This document shows positions 53,526-63,587 of a stretch of DNA of 64,000 nt, piece by piece; the first letter of the stretch is position 1; each line of letters begins with the position of its first letter. Both the position numbers and the translations under genes were made by a program. The notes beneath the pieces are model-generated. The model ran no database searches. It was not told where the DNA came from and was given only the letters and a program-made list of their open reading frames with translations. Source of the DNA: Pseudomonas sp. 31-12 (GTDB lineage Bacteria > Pseudomonadota > Gammaproteobacteria > Pseudomonadales > Pseudomonadaceae); NCBI RefSeq assembly GCF_003151075.1, contig NZ_CP029482.1, forward strand, positions 3,224,001-3,288,000, written 5' to 3'.

Positions 53526-55160
53526 TTACACCCGGAACTGTTTGAGAAGGCTGTTCACCTGCTCGCTCAAGTCCTTGAGCCGAACGCTGGCCACACTCGA
53601 TTGCTCGGCTGCCAGCGCAGTGCTGTGGGACAAGCCTGCCGCCTGGGTGACGTTCTGATTGATGTCTTCCACCACATGGGCTTGCTGCAGGGTCGCGCTG
53701 GCGATCGAGGCGTTCAGTCCGTTGAGGTTGCGCAACGCCTGGCCGATTGCATTCAGGCTGGCGCCTGCCAGACCGGCCTGTTCGATGGTCAATTGCGACG
53801 CCCGGCTGCTGTCGCCGATCACTTTGACCGCCGCTTCGGAGTGAGTTTGCAGGCGTTCGATCATCGACTGGATCTCCGCCGTGGATTTCTGCGTACGCTG
53901 GGCCAACAGGCGCACTTCATCGGCCACCACCGCAAAGCCTCGACCTTGTTCACCGGCCCGGGCGGCTTCGATGGCTGCGTTGAGGGCCAACAGGTTGGTT
54001 TGCTCGGCAATGGAGCGGATCACCTCCAGCACGCTGCCTATCTGGGTACTTTCAGCCGCCAGGGTACGAATCACTTCAACCGCTTGATCAATGGTGCCGG
54101 ACAGTTTGTCGATCTGCTGCAAGCTGCCATCAATGTTGATCTGGCCCTGCTGCGCCTGGGATTCGGCATCGCGCATTTCGCTGGCCGCATGTTCGGCATT
54201 CTTGGCCACGTCCTGCACGCCGTAAGTCACTTCATTGATCGCAGTCGCCACCAGTTCCATTTGCTGGGACTGTTGCTGGCTGCGCTGCTGAGCCTGTGCG
54301 GCGTCGTTGCCCAATTCGCTGGAGGACTGGCCCAAGGCACTGGCGGACACTTGCAGCTCGCTGATCACCCCTCGCAGTTTGGCGGTGAAGGCATTGAAGT
54401 GCCGGGCCAACTGAGTGACTTCATCCTGGCCATGGGTGTCGAGGCTGCGGGTCAGGTCGCTTTCACCGCTGGCAATATTGGCCATGGCGTTCACCGTGGC
54501 CTGAAGCGGACGCACGATGCTGCGAGCAATCATGATCACCAGCAACGCCATGATCAGCGCAATCACCAGGCCGACGAAAGAAGCCTTCCAGACCTGGGCA
54601 TGGAACTCCGTCTGCATGTCATCGATATACACGCCGGAGCCAATTACCCAACCCCACGGCTCGAACAGTTTGACGTAAGAGGTTTTTTCAACCGGATCGC
54701 TGGCACCCGGTTTAGGCCAGCGGTAGTTGACCGTGCCGGCGCCCTTGGCCTTGGCCACGGCGACCATTTCGTTGAACAGTGCAAACCCGTCGGGGTCGCG
54801 GATCGCCGAGAGGTTCTGGCCATCGAGTTTGGGGTTGGCCGGGTGCATCACCATCACCGGCGTCAGATCGTTGATCCAGAAATAGTCGTTCTGGTCATAA
54901 CGCAGCCCGCGCACGGCGGTCAGTGCCTGTTTCTGCGCGGCATCGCGGGTGAGCGTGCCGGCGGTTTCCAGGCCATGGTAGTAAGTCAGAATGCCGCTGG
55001 CGGTCTGCACCACGTGCTGGGTTTTCTGGGCCTTGGCCTGATACAGGTCGTCATGGATCTGCTTGAGCATCAACACGCCCAAGGTTAATAACATCACCAC
55101 CGACACGATCAAGATGAGCCACAAGCGTCGGCTGATCGACACACTGCGCAAGCTGTTCAT
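53526..55160 (-). CDS. Methyl-accepting chemotaxis protein with a single Cache domain
   Basis: This 544-residue transmembrane chemoreceptor has a first TM helix at about 10-32 ([20 protein letters not shown]). The periplasmic sCache_2-type ligand domain includes [36 protein letters not shown] and [14 protein letters not shown] second TM at about 190-210 is followed by HAMP and a signalling domain with the hairpin tip [23 protein letters not shown]. Architecture is like P. aeruginosa CtpM (a malate receptor), so a small organic acid ligand is plausible. The ATG at 55160 follows GGAGTGA. Confidence 0.92.
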   Translation of the reverse strand: MNSLRSVSISRRLWLILIVSVVMLLTLGVLMLKQIHDDLYQAKAQKTQHVVQTASGILTYYHGLETAGTLTRDAAQKQALTAVRGLRYDQNDYFWINDLTPVMVMHPANPKLDGQNLSAIRDPDGFALFNEMVAVAKAKGAGTVNYRWPKPGASDPVEKTSYVKLFEPWGWVIGSGVYIDDMQTEFHAQVWKASFVGLVIALIMALLVIMIARSIVRPLQATVNAMANIASGESDLTRSLDTHGQDEVTQLARHFNAFTAKLRGVISELQVSASALGQSSSELGNDAAQAQQRSQQQSQQMELVATAINEVTYGVQDVAKNAEHAASEMRDAESQAQQGQINIDGSLQQIDKLSGTIDQAVEVIRTLAAESTQIGSVLEVIRSIAEQTNLLALNAAIEAARAGEQGRGFAVVADEVRLLAQRTQKSTAEIQSMIERLQTHSEAAVKVIGDSSRASQLTIEQAGLAGASLNAIGQALRNLNGLNASIASATLQQAHVVEDINQNVTQAAGLSHSTALAAEQSSVASVRLKDLSEQVNSLLKQFRV

Positions 55161-55449
55161 AACGCTGTCACTCCGATTTCTTTTTCTTGTAATAAACGAT
55201 TGCCAGCATCCAACCACGCTTTGCCGGTCGGGCATATGCGACCCAAGTCTCATTACGCGGCAGCGTTATCGAGGCTTGTCTGATAGGATTTCGGCCCCGC
55301 GCGGAAAAACCTGAATCCAAGTTGATTTTTCACGGAATTTTTACGGTTTCGTCTGGATCCTTTGTGCGCGGGACTTCGGCTACGCTTGGCGCAGTGAACG
55401 ATTAAAAAACTAACGGGGCATGCCTTGGCGCATCGCCTTTGGGGGATTG

Positions 55450-56280
55450 ATGGATCTTTGGACCGCCTTTCAGGCATTGATTCTCGGGGTTGTAGAGGGG
55501 CTGACGGAGTTTTTGCCCATTTCGAGTACAGGCCACCAGATCATTGTGGCTGACCTGCTCAACTTCGGTGGCGAGCGCGCCATCGCTTTCAACATCATTA
55601 TCCAGCTGGGGGCGATCCTGGCCGTGGTGTGGGAGTTTCGCCGCAAGATCTTCGATGTGGTCACCGGCTTGCGCACTCAGCCGAGCGCTCGACGCTTTAC
55701 CGCGAACCTGCTGATCGCCTTCATGCCGGCCGTGGTGCTGGGGGTGATTTTTTCCGATTTGATTCACCACTACCTGTTTAACCCGATCACGGTGGCCACG
55801 GCATTGGTCGTGGGCGGTATCGTCATGCTCTGGGCTGAACGGCGCCAGCACGAAGTGCACGCCCACACCGTCGACGAAATCACCTGGAAAGATGCCCTGA
55901 AAGTCGGTTTTGCCCAATGCCTGGCCATGATTCCCGGGACTTCACGGTCCGGCTCGACCATCATTGGCGGTCTGCTGTTCGGGTTGTCGCGCAAGACTGC
56001 CACGGAGTTCTCGTTCTTCCTGGCGATGCCGACCATGGTCGCGGCAGCGGTGTATTCAGGCTACAAGTACCGCGACCTGTTCGTGCCGTCTGACTTCCCG
56101 GTATTTGCGCTCGGCTTCGTCACGGCGTTCATCTTCGCGATGATTGCCGTCAGGGCCTTGCTGGTCTTCATCGGCAGTCACAGCTACGCGGCATTCGCCT
56201 GGTATCGCATCGCGTTCGGCCTGGTGATCCTGGCTACTTGGCAGTTTGGCTGGGTCGACTGGACCGCGGTCAATCCATGA
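55450..56280 (+). CDS. uppP: Undecaprenyl-diphosphatase
   Basis: This 276-residue integral membrane enzyme has both family motifs: [14 protein letters not shown] (16-29) and PGTSRSGST (162-170). It dephosphorylates undecaprenyl diphosphate so the carrier lipid can be reused for peptidoglycan and O-antigen synthesis; overexpression confers bacitracin resistance. The ATG at 55450 follows GGGGGA. Its stop overlaps the ATG of the DUF1294 gene by four bases. Confidence 0.95.
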   Translation: MDLWTAFQALILGVVEGLTEFLPISSTGHQIIVADLLNFGGERAIAFNIIIQLGAILAVVWEFRRKIFDVVTGLRTQPSARRFTANLLIAFMPAVVLGVIFSDLIHHYLFNPITVATALVVGGIVMLWAERRQHEVHAHTVDEITWKDALKVGFAQCLAMIPGTSRSGSTIIGGLLFGLSRKTATEFSFFLAMPTMVAAAVYSGYKYRDLFVPSDFPVFALGFVTAFIFAMIAVRALLVFIGSHSYAAFAWYRIAFGLVILATWQFGWVDWTAVNP

Positions 56281-56708
56281 GTGACGCCAGCGCGCGCAAC
56301 AACCCCGGACGCCGGTCCGGGGGCGAGCGGTTCCAGCATCCACGGCTGAAACTGCTGGTGTTGGCGGTCCTGTGCGCGCTGCCGCTGACGGGCTCGGTGT
56401 CGCTGTGGCTGCACGGGGTTTCGCTGATTCCCCTGGCGGCCTATGGCATCGTCAGCGTGCTGGCGTTCTTTCTGTACTGGAGCGACAAGCGCAAGGCGCG
56501 CGCCGACAGCTGGCGGACCCCGGAAAACGTGTTGCACGCGGTGGAACTGGCGGGCGGTTGGCCGGGTGCCCTGCTGGCTCAGCAGGTGTTTCGGCACAAG
56601 ACCCGCAAGGTTTCGTACCAGCTGGTGTTCTGGCTGATTGTGCTCATGCACCAGGTGTTCTGGATCGATCAGCTGTTTCTTGGCGCCCATCTGTTTGCAT
56701 TGTTCTAA
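56277..56708 (+). CDS. DUF1294 membrane protein
   Basis: This 143-residue protein has a polar basic N-terminus (about 1-22) and hydrophobic segments at about 25-43 ([21 protein letters not shown]), 48-66 and 115-140. [48 protein letters not shown] is the DUF1294 signature. The family often occurs fused to a cold-shock domain, absent here. Start overlaps the uppP stop (ATGA). Function unknown. Confidence 0.85.
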   Translation: MSDASARNNPGRRSGGERFQHPRLKLLVLAVLCALPLTGSVSLWLHGVSLIPLAAYGIVSVLAFFLYWSDKRKARADSWRTPENVLHAVELAGGWPGALLAQQVFRHKTRKVSYQLVFWLIVLMHQVFWIDQLFLGAHLFALF

Positions 56709-56719
56709 AAGAAAGAACA

Positions 56720-57079
56720 CTAAAGCAGCAGGCTGACCTGGGTACGCTTGGGCAGCTTGCTCACCACCAGTTGGTGCGAACGTTTCAACAATTCCTGCAG
56801 TTCCTCGGCACCCAGCGGGTAGGGCGTTTGCATGATGATCCATTGCGCCCGCGCCAGATACGGCGCCGGGTGGATGCCCGGACGGTCGCAATGCCCGAGG
56901 AACAGGTCCTTGTCGACCTTGAACGCCAGGGAATCGCCGCGCAGGTTCTGCAAGGCGAACATCTTGTTCCCGGCAATCGAAAACACCCGAACGCCTCCCC
57001 ATTTGTAGTCTTCCCGCGCGCCGGGCAGCGCGAGACAGAATTGCGCGACGTCCTCTTCGCTCATGCGTCCAGCCTTCAT
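56720..57079 (-). CDS. MmcQ/YjbR-family protein
   Basis: This 119-residue protein has the MmcQ/YjbR (CyaY-like fold) signature: FCLALPGAREDYKWGG, VFSIAGNKMFALQNL, LAFKVDKDLFLGHCDRPGIHPAPYLARAQWIIM. Such proteins may bind DNA but are mostly uncharacterised. The first ATG (57079) overlaps the stop of the LysR gene by four bases; an ATG at 57064 (MSEEDV) is an alternative and closer to the usual family start. Confidence 0.85.
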   Translation of the reverse strand: MKAGRMSEEDVAQFCLALPGAREDYKWGGVRVFSIAGNKMFALQNLRGDSLAFKVDKDLFLGHCDRPGIHPAPYLARAQWIIMQTPYPLGAEELQELLKRSHQLVVSKLPKRTQVSLLL

Positions 57080-57984
57080 ATCAATCGGTCCCCGCAGGCA
57101 TTGAATGATTCGATCAGATGGTCGATCCAGGCCCGCACGGCCGGCATCACGCCGCGCCTATGAGGGTAGACCGCTTGCAGCCAGCCGCCAGGCAATGACC
57201 AGTCGGGCAGCAACTGCACCAGCGAACCATTTTCCAGTTCCTGTTCGCAATACATCATCGGCAGCATGGTGAAACCCTGGCCGGCGAGCGTGCAGGCCTT
57301 GCGCACGATGAAATCGTCGATGCCCAATCGCGCTTCCAGGCTCAAGTCATAGCTTTTGCCCTGTTGATCGAGCATGCGGATGTGCACCATGCGGTCGGCT
57401 TCCAGCGCGCCGAGCACCGGCAAGGTTTTCAGGTCTTCGGGGTGGTTGATCTCACGGCCGTGCAGGAAGGCCGGGCTGGCGACCATCGCCATCTGAGCCT
57501 GGCGTAAGCGACGAGTCACCAGTAACGGATCCTCATCGCCCAACTCACGGACGCGCAGCGCGACATCGACGCCCTCGGTCACCAGATCGACCCGGCGATT
57601 GAGCAGCATGACTTCCAGCTGCACCTGGGGGTGTTTTTCCAGGAATCTGCTGATCACCGTCGGCAGCATTTCGTGGGCCAGGCCGACGGGGCAGGACACC
57701 CGCAAGCGTCCCCGGGGTTCGCTGGACATGCTCGCAACGGCCTCATCGGCCATCTCGGCTTCCAGCAGCATCGCCTGACAATGCCGCAGGTAGCGTTCGC
57801 CCACCGCCGTCAACTTGAGCTGGCGGGTGGTGCGTTGCAGCAGGCGCGCGCCGAGGCGTTCTTCCAGCTCGGCGATGCGTCGCGACAGCCGGGACTTGGG
57901 AATCCCCAGCAAACGCCCGGCCGCTGCGAAGCCGCCGGCTTCGACCACCTTGGCGAAATAGTAGAGATCATTGAGGTCTTGCAT
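57076..57984 (-). CDS. LysR-type regulator, CrgA-like, divergent from azoR
   Basis: This 302-residue regulator has [89 protein letters not shown] is typical of the CrgA-like subgroup, which often controls neighbouring redox or efflux genes. It is divergent from azoR with 130 bases between starts, so azoR is the likely target. It is translationally coupled to the YjbR-like gene. Confidence 0.88.
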   Translation of the reverse strand: MQDLNDLYYFAKVVEAGGFAAAGRLLGIPKSRLSRRIAELEERLGARLLQRTTRQLKLTAVGERYLRHCQAMLLEAEMADEAVASMSSEPRGRLRVSCPVGLAHEMLPTVISRFLEKHPQVQLEVMLLNRRVDLVTEGVDVALRVRELGDEDPLLVTRRLRQAQMAMVASPAFLHGREINHPEDLKTLPVLGALEADRMVHIRMLDQQGKSYDLSLEARLGIDDFIVRKACTLAGQGFTMLPMMYCEQELENGSLVQLLPDWSLPGGWLQAVYPHRRGVMPAVRAWIDHLIESFNACGDRLI

Positions 57985-58114
57985 GACTGGACATCCGATT
58001 GTTCTATCAGTGGGACGAACTATCGCATTGTTGCGGGCTAATCAGCTATTGGTTTCATCTGTAGGATCCTCCCCATCAGATCGCCCGGTGGCGATCCTCA
58101 CCTGGAGATCCCTT

Positions 58115-58726
58115 ATGAAACTGTTGCATATCGATTCGAGCATTCTTGGTGACAACTCGGCTTCCCGTCTGCTGAGCAGCGAAGTCGTCAAAGCCTGGCA
58201 AGCCGCCGAGCCATCCGCCGTGGTGACCTACCGCGACCTGGCCGCTGATGCCATCAGCCATTTCTCCGCCACCACCCTGGTTGCCGCCGGCACCACCGCT
58301 GAGCTGCGCAACGCCGCACAACAGCACGAAGCCGATTTGAGCGCCACCACCCTGGCCGAATTCCTCGCGGCTGATGCTGTTGTCATTGCAGCGCCAATGT
58401 ACAACTTCACCATCCCGACCCAGCTCAAGGCCTGGATCGACCGCATTGCCGTTGCCGGTCAGACCTTCCGCTACACCGAAGCCGGTCCTGAAGGCCTGTG
58501 CGGTGGCAAGAAAGTGGTGATCGTTTCGACATCCGGCGGTCTGCATGCAGGTCAGGCGACTGGCGTTGCCCACGAAGAGTACTTGAAGGTGCTGTTCGGC
58601 TTCATCGGCATCACCGACATCGAGTTTGTTCGTGCCCACGGCCTGGCCTATGGCGACGAAGTGCGCACCAAAGCCATGAGCGACGCTCACACGCAGATCA
58701 GCGAGCAATTGTTCGCCGCTGCGTAA
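58115..58726 (+). CDS. azoR: FMN-dependent NADH-azoreductase
   Basis: This 203-residue flavodoxin-like quinone/azo reductase has the FMN-phosphate loop [17 protein letters not shown], the [18 protein letters not shown] segment and the STSGGLH isoalloxazine-binding loop. It reduces quinones (and azo dyes) with NADH. The ATG at 58115 follows GGAG. A strong terminator lies 39 bases after the stop, so it is monocistronic. Confidence 0.92.
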   Translation: MKLLHIDSSILGDNSASRLLSSEVVKAWQAAEPSAVVTYRDLAADAISHFSATTLVAAGTTAELRNAAQQHEADLSATTLAEFLAADAVVIAAPMYNFTIPTQLKAWIDRIAVAGQTFRYTEAGPEGLCGGKKVVIVSTSGGLHAGQATGVAHEEYLKVLFGFIGITDIEFVRAHGLAYGDEVRTKAMSDAHTQISEQLFAAA

Positions 58727-58764
58727 GACTTGCGTAAAGCGCTTAAACAGCTCAGGCACCACCC

Positions 58765-58812
58765 AAAAAACTCTGTATTCTGATCACGCAAGTGCCAGAT
58801 ACGGAGTTTTTT
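58765..58812 (+). terminator. Terminator of azoR
   Basis: AAAAAACTCTGTAT (58765-58778) pairs with ATACGGAGTTTTTT (58799-58812), with one mismatch, around a 20-base loop, then a T run. Confidence 0.82.
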
Positions 58813-58894
58813 GTTTCTGGCTATTACAGATTGTGGCCCGGGTTATGCAGTCTGGGGTTACCGACTCCGGTCCAGTAATAAGGTGGGGCATCCC

Positions 58895-59932
58895 ATGGTG
58901 CGTCTTTGTGCAACGTTTCTGATTTGCCTGCTCAGCAGCCTGAATTCAGTGCACGCCGCGCCTGCGCCGCATCCTCACTGGAGCGTCGGCTTTCATGAAA
59001 TGAGTTTTCTCGACCCGCTGGATTTGCAGCCGATGCGCGCCATTGCGTTCTATCCCTCCAGCGACCGGGAGCACACCAGCAAAATCGAGGGTTACACGGT
59101 CGAAGCCGGCGAAGACACCCGCGTTGCCATGGGTCGCTTCCCGATGTTGATGCTGTCTCACGGCAACACCGGAACCCCGCTGGCATTGCACGACCTTGCC
59201 ACCTCGCTGGCGCGCAAAGGGTTTGTGGTGGTGGCGGTGATCCATCCCGGTGACAACTCCAAAGACCACAGCCGCCTCGGTACGTTGAGTAACCTTTACG
59301 GCCGGCCCATCCAGATTTCCGAAGCCATTACCGCAACCCTGGGTGATCGCATGCTCGCGCCGTTCGTCAATGCCGATCAGGTTGGTGTGATCGGTTATTC
59401 GGCGGGAGGTGAGACGGCGCTGATCCTCTCTGGAGCGACGCCTGATCTGGATCGTCTGCGCCGCTATTGCCAGGAACGTCCTGACGACCATGATGCCTGC
59501 AACACCCAAGGCGAACTGATTGTCGACCGCGACGACTTGCAACCCGTGGCGGATCCCCGCGTGCATGCGTTGCTGCTGATGGCGCCGCTGAGCCTGAAGT
59601 TCGGCCGCCACACCTTGGCTGACGTGCATGTGCCGGTGCTGCTCTACAGCGGCGATGGCGACAAACTGGTGGCATTTGACAAAAACGCCGCCGCCCTGGC
59701 GCGCAAACTGCCGATCGCGCCGGACTTCAAACTGCTGGCCGGGGCAGGGCACTTCGTGTTCATGGCGCCCTGCAATGAAGAGCAAATCGCCGCCATGCCG
59801 GCGCTGTGCACCGATGCCGACGGCGTCGATCGCGAAGACATTCATCGCAACATGGTGTCCGAAGCCGGGCGGTTTTTTTCGCATGCGCTGGGCAAGCCTA
59901 CCCGGGCCGGGATGCAGACCGCGGATCAGTGA
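58895..59932 (+). CDS. Secreted alpha/beta-hydrolase (dienelactone hydrolase/PAF-AH-like)
   Basis: This 345-residue protein has signal peptide MVRLCATFLICLLSSLNSVH-AA. The hydrolase core has FPMLMLSHGNTGTPLALHDLA (oxyanion hole), nucleophile Ser169 in GVIGYSAGGE, an Asp in VLLYSGDGDKLV and the His in LLAGAGHFVFMAP. It resembles the predicted dienelactone hydrolase/platelet-activating-factor acetylhydrolase-like group. The ATG at 58895 follows AGGTGG. Substrate unknown; periplasmic or secreted. Confidence 0.85.
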   Translation: MVRLCATFLICLLSSLNSVHAAPAPHPHWSVGFHEMSFLDPLDLQPMRAIAFYPSSDREHTSKIEGYTVEAGEDTRVAMGRFPMLMLSHGNTGTPLALHDLATSLARKGFVVVAVIHPGDNSKDHSRLGTLSNLYGRPIQISEAITATLGDRMLAPFVNADQVGVIGYSAGGETALILSGATPDLDRLRRYCQERPDDHDACNTQGELIVDRDDLQPVADPRVHALLLMAPLSLKFGRHTLADVHVPVLLYSGDGDKLVAFDKNAAALARKLPIAPDFKLLAGAGHFVFMAPCNEEQIAAMPALCTDADGVDREDIHRNMVSEAGRFFSHALGKPTRAGMQTADQ

Positions 59933-59945
59933 TTTTCCCCGAACT

Positions 59946-60040
59946 CCTGTGGGAGCGGGCTTGCTCGCGAAGGCGGTGTATCAGACAACATTTATGTCGA
60001 CTGACACTCCTTCTTCGCGAGCAAGCCCGCTCCCACAAGG
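59946..60040. repeat. REP-type inverted repeat pair
   Basis: CTGTGGGAGCGGGCTTGCTC (59947-59966) and GAGCAAGCCCGCTCCCACA (60020-60038) are mirror images, with CGCGAAG/CTTCGCG next to them. It lies between the convergent hydrolase and MFS genes. Confidence 0.88.
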
Positions 60041-60051
60041 GATCACAGGTG

Positions 60052-61239
60052 TCAGGCCATTGAGCGGCGTTTCAACAGTAAGGTCAGTCCGAGTCCGGTC
60101 ACCGACAACATCGCCGCACTGAAGAAAATCCACGAATACCCCAGGTTCAACGCCACCGCGCCCATCAACGGTCCGGCAATCGCCAGTGCCAGATCGAAAA
60201 ACACGGCATAGGCACTCAAACCCGCGCCGCGACTGGCGTTGGGCACTTGCTTGATCGCTTCAACCCCCAGCGCCGGGTACACCAGCGACAGACCGAACCC
60301 GGCCAGCCCCGCGCCGATCAGCGTATAAGCGGTCGAGGGCGCGAGCCACAGCAGCACCAGGCCCACGGTTTCAATGCTCATGCAGGCAATCGCCGAGGTG
60401 AAACCGCCGAAGCGGCTGATCGCGGAGATAAACAGCAACCGCGACAAAATAAAGCAGATGCCGAAGACCGTCAGGCAATAGGCCGCACCGGTCCAGCCAC
60501 GACTGACGTAGTAGAGGGTAATAAAGGTCGTCAAGGTGCCGTAACCGATCGAGGCCAGGCTCAAACTCGCACCAAACGGTGCAATGCGCCCGAACACCGC
60601 CCAGAACGGCAGGCGTTCGCCGCGAATCACCGGTACCGAAGGCTTGTTGCGGATCAGCACCAGCGCGGCCAACGCCAACAGCGACAGCACGATCCCAAGG
60701 CTTGCAAAGCCGTACTCGGCGACCATCACCACACCCAGCGGCGCCCCGATCGCAATGGCGCCGTAAGACGCAATGCCGTTCCACGAAATCGAGCGCGCGG
60801 TGTGCTCCGCACCGACCTGGCCCATGCACCAACTGATCGTGCCCACGCCAATCAAGCCCTGGGCGATGCCAAGCAACAAGCGGCCGGCAATCAGGATCAA
60901 CAGGCTCAGCAACGGAAAGCTTTGCAGCAGCGTTGAAATCAACGTCAATACGCCGCTCAACACGATCCCAGACAGACCGTAGACAATCGCCCGTTTGGTG
61001 CCAATGGTGTCCGACATGCGCCCGGCCATGGGCCGGCTGAGCAGGGTGGCCAGGTATTGGGAACCGATGGTCAACCCGGCGACGATTGCGCTGAATCCCA
61101 GTTGCTCATGGACATAGCCCGGCAACACCGCAATCGGCAGGCCGATGCAGAGGAAGGCAATAAAGGTATAGAAAACGATGGAGACGATCTGCAGGGTGAT
61201 CGCCATTGAGCTTTGCGGTGGCAGTTGCTGCACAGACAT
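60052..61239 (-). CDS. YfcJ/YhhS-type MFS transporter
   Basis: This 395-residue exporter has 12 hydrophobic segments and close resemblance to E. coli YfcJ/YhhS: FLCIGLPIAVLPGYVHEQLGFSAIVAGLTIGSQYLATLLSRP, then the loop 2-3 GRMSDTIGTKRAIVYG, SWNGIASYGAIAIGAPLG, and PALGVEAIKQVPNASRGAGLSAYAVF. Substrates of the family are poorly known (arabinose, glyphosate and drugs have been suggested). ATG at 61239; monocistronic. Confidence 0.85.
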   Translation of the reverse strand: MSVQQLPPQSSMAITLQIVSIVFYTFIAFLCIGLPIAVLPGYVHEQLGFSAIVAGLTIGSQYLATLLSRPMAGRMSDTIGTKRAIVYGLSGIVLSGVLTLISTLLQSFPLLSLLILIAGRLLLGIAQGLIGVGTISWCMGQVGAEHTARSISWNGIASYGAIAIGAPLGVVMVAEYGFASLGIVLSLLALAALVLIRNKPSVPVIRGERLPFWAVFGRIAPFGASLSLASIGYGTLTTFITLYYVSRGWTGAAYCLTVFGICFILSRLLFISAISRFGGFTSAIACMSIETVGLVLLWLAPSTAYTLIGAGLAGFGLSLVYPALGVEAIKQVPNASRGAGLSAYAVFFDLALAIAGPLMGAVALNLGYSWIFFSAAMLSVTGLGLTLLLKRRSMA

Positions 61240-61348
61240 GACGGCTCGTTCGCGGGCGGCGGCGGGAGAGCTGCATCATGGCTTGGGTAGGGAATAAAAG
61301 GAAGCAGGCTAACTATATCGGGCCTCGAATTTTGCGGTGCTATTGAGG

Positions 61349-61421
61349 GCCTCTTCGCGAGCAAGCCTGCTCCTACAGGGGGAACGCATTCAGAATGTGG
61401 GAGCGGGCTTGCTCGCGAAGG
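61349..61421. repeat. REP-type inverted repeat pair, inverted orientation
   Basis: CTTCGCGAGCAAGCCTGCTC (61353-61372) and GAGCGGGCTTGCTCGCGAAG (61401-61420) are mirror images with a few mismatches. The arms point the other way compared with most other REP pairs here. Confidence 0.82.
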
Positions 61422-61456
61422 TTTCAGCACCAACGGATTTTTGGGCCCTGAAACGC

Positions 61457-61486
61457 AAAAAGCCCCGTCACAAGGACAGGGCTTTT
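61457..61486 (-). terminator. Terminator of ybiT
   Basis: AAAAGCCCCGTC and GGACAGGGCTTTT pair with one mismatch around a short loop, with A/T runs on both sides. It lies 17 bases beyond the ybiT stop and may also stop plus-strand read-through. Confidence 0.85.
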
Positions 61487-61502
61487 CATTTATAGCGAAC
61501 GC

Positions 61503-63092
61503 TTAGAACACAACGCCCTGGCTACGCAGGTAGTCATCATAAGTCCCGCTGAAATCGATCACGCCGCTAGGGCTGAGTTCGATAATGCGGGTGGCCAACG
61601 ACGATACGAATTCACGGTCGTGGCTGACGAAAATCAGCGTGCCCGGGTAGTTCTCCAGCGCCAGGTTCAGCGCTTCGATGGATTCCATGTCCAAGTGGTT
61701 GGTCGGTTCGTCCATGATCAGCACGTTCGGCTTTTGCAGGATCAGTTTGCCGAACAGCATGCGACCTTGCTCACCACCGGAGATGACCTTGACCGACTTG
61801 AGGATCTCATCGTTAGAGAACAGCATCCGGCCGAGGGTGCCGCGAACGATTTGCTCGCCGCCCTGGGTCCATTGGCCCATCCAGTCGAACAGGTTGCAGT
61901 CGTCTTCGAAGTCGTGTGCGTGATCCTGAGCGTAGTAGCCCAGTTCCGCAGCGTCGGTCCACTTCACAGTACCGGCATCCGGGGTCAGTTCGTTGACCAG
62001 GGTGCGCAGCAGGGTGGTTTTACCGATACCGTTCGGGCCGATGATCGCCACGCGCTCGCCGGCTTCAACGACAAAGCTGAAGTCCTTGAACAGCGGCTTG
62101 CCGTCGAAGCCTTTGGCCATGCGCTCGACGATGACCGCCTGACGGTGCAGCTTCTTGGTTTGTTCGAAGCGGATGAACGGGCTCACACGACTCGAAGGCT
62201 TGACTTCGGCCAACTGGATCTTGTCGATCGCCTTGGCGCGCGACGTGGCCTGTTTGGCTTTCGAGGCGTTGGCCGAGAAGCGGCTGACGAACGATTGCAA
62301 CTCGGAAATCTGCGCTTTCTTCTTGGCGTTGTCCGACAGCAGCTGCTCGCGGGACTGGGTCGCCACAGTCATGTACTCGTCGTAGTTGCCCGGGAACAGG
62401 CGCAGCTCGCCGTAGTCCAGGTCAGCCATGTGGGTGCACACGCTGTTCAGGAAGTGACGGTCGTGAGAGATGATGATCATCAGGCTGGAGCGCTGGGTCA
62501 GGATGTTTTCCAGCCAGCGGATGGTGTTGATATCCAGGTGGTTGGTCGGTTCGTCGAGCAACAGTACTTCAGGATCGGAGAACAGCGCCTGTGCCAGCAA
62601 TACACGCAGTTTCCAGCCTGGGGAAACCTCGCTCATCGGGCCGAAGTGCTGTTCGATGCCGATACCCAGGCCCAGCAGCAATTCACCGGCACGGGATTCG
62701 GCGGTGTAGCCGTCCATTTCGGCGAATTCGGTTTCCAGCTCGGCCACAGCCATGCCGTCTTCTTCGGTCATTTCCGGCAGCGAGTAGATGCGGTCGCGCT
62801 CGGCTTTAACCTTCCACAGCTCTTCGTGACCCATGATCACGGTGTCGATGACGGTGAATTCTTCGTAGGCGAACTGGTCCTGGCGCAATTTACCCAGACG
62901 CACGTTCGGCTCGAGCATGACCTGGCCGCCGGACGGCTCGAGGTCACCGCCGAGGATTTTCATGAAAGTCGACTTGCCGCAACCGTTGGCGCCGATCAGG
63001 CCATAGCGGTTGCCCGCGCCGAACTTGACCGAAACGTTTTCGAATAGCGGCTTGGCGCCGAATTGCATCGTGATGTTAGCTGTAGAGATCAA
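61503..63092 (-). CDS. ybiT: ABC-F ATPase YbiT
   Basis: This 529-residue soluble protein has two ABC domains and no membrane part, and is highly similar to E. coli YbiT. Domain 1: Walker [10 protein letters not shown], signature [14 protein letters not shown], Walker [12 protein letters not shown]. Linker (about 240-300) is the basic helical [18 protein letters not shown]. Domain 2: [35 protein letters not shown] proteins act on ribosomes during translation. The start is a TTG at 63092 behind AGGAAAA; its length equals the E. coli protein. Confidence 0.93.
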   Translation of the reverse strand: MISTANITMQFGAKPLFENVSVKFGAGNRYGLIGANGCGKSTFMKILGGDLEPSGGQVMLEPNVRLGKLRQDQFAYEEFTVIDTVIMGHEELWKVKAERDRIYSLPEMTEEDGMAVAELETEFAEMDGYTAESRAGELLLGLGIGIEQHFGPMSEVSPGWKLRVLLAQALFSDPEVLLLDEPTNHLDINTIRWLENILTQRSSLMIIISHDRHFLNSVCTHMADLDYGELRLFPGNYDEYMTVATQSREQLLSDNAKKKAQISELQSFVSRFSANASKAKQATSRAKAIDKIQLAEVKPSSRVSPFIRFEQTKKLHRQAVIVERMAKGFDGKPLFKDFSFVVEAGERVAIIGPNGIGKTTLLRTLVNELTPDAGTVKWTDAAELGYYAQDHAHDFEDDCNLFDWMGQWTQGGEQIVRGTLGRMLFSNDEILKSVKVISGGEQGRMLFGKLILQKPNVLIMDEPTNHLDMESIEALNLALENYPGTLIFVSHDREFVSSLATRIIELSPSGVIDFSGTYDDYLRSQGVVF

Positions 63093-63587
63093 AGGTTTTT
63101 CCTGCGAAGCATTCAGAGTAGCTAGGGTTGCGGCAGTACCGATTCAGTACCCGTTTCCGGTTTTCAAACCACGGGAAATGCATCCCGGTCAGAAGCGGAA
63201 GGTCCATCTGGCAATAAGTGGACAGCAGCAGTTGGAGCGCTTGGCCCGAGTCGAAGTGCGCTGAGACGGGGTTCATTCCCGTCATCAACCAAGGGGGGCG
63301 CGTAATGTTTGGCGGCGATTGTACTGGTCTGGCTCTTTAAACGATAGGGCGTTAAGGCCGCACGGGCGCTTTGGCGGCACCAGCGGACAGATTTTCACAT
63401 TTGAAGGTTAACTATTGGTTACAAAATGAGACTAAAATGCCACTTTCCACCAGGCGCCGACCGTCGGCGCAGGCTCAAGGACGTGCCACCGGGACCGCTG
63501 TTTCGTATTCAGACGCTGCACAAGTCCCCTGTGCCGCTAGGTTGGCCGGGGAAGCAGTTTGTTCACCTCTGACGTGTGACGATTTCT
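63093..63587. other. Intergenic region between ybiT and lpxO
   Basis: About 495 bases without a convincing gene. A short hairpin (GACGGG-GTTCATT-CCCGTC, 63265-63283) lies in the ybiT leader side. An AT-rich stretch at about 63395-63450 probably holds the lpxO promoter. A direct repeat CAGTACC occurs near 63137-63155. No RNA gene is recognised. Confidence 0.5.

Noticed and set aside
53448..55088. A 546-codon open frame opposite the chemoreceptor gene
   Set aside because: It starts inside a REP element and has no motif; the chemoreceptor is certain.
61620..63047. A 475-codon open frame opposite ybiT
   Set aside because: Shadow of a highly conserved ABC-F gene; no ribosome site or family motif.
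63076..63288. A 70-codon frame upstream of ybiT as a leader peptide or small gene
   Set aside because: It overlaps the ybiT start, lacks a ribosome site, and its product has no recognisable features.
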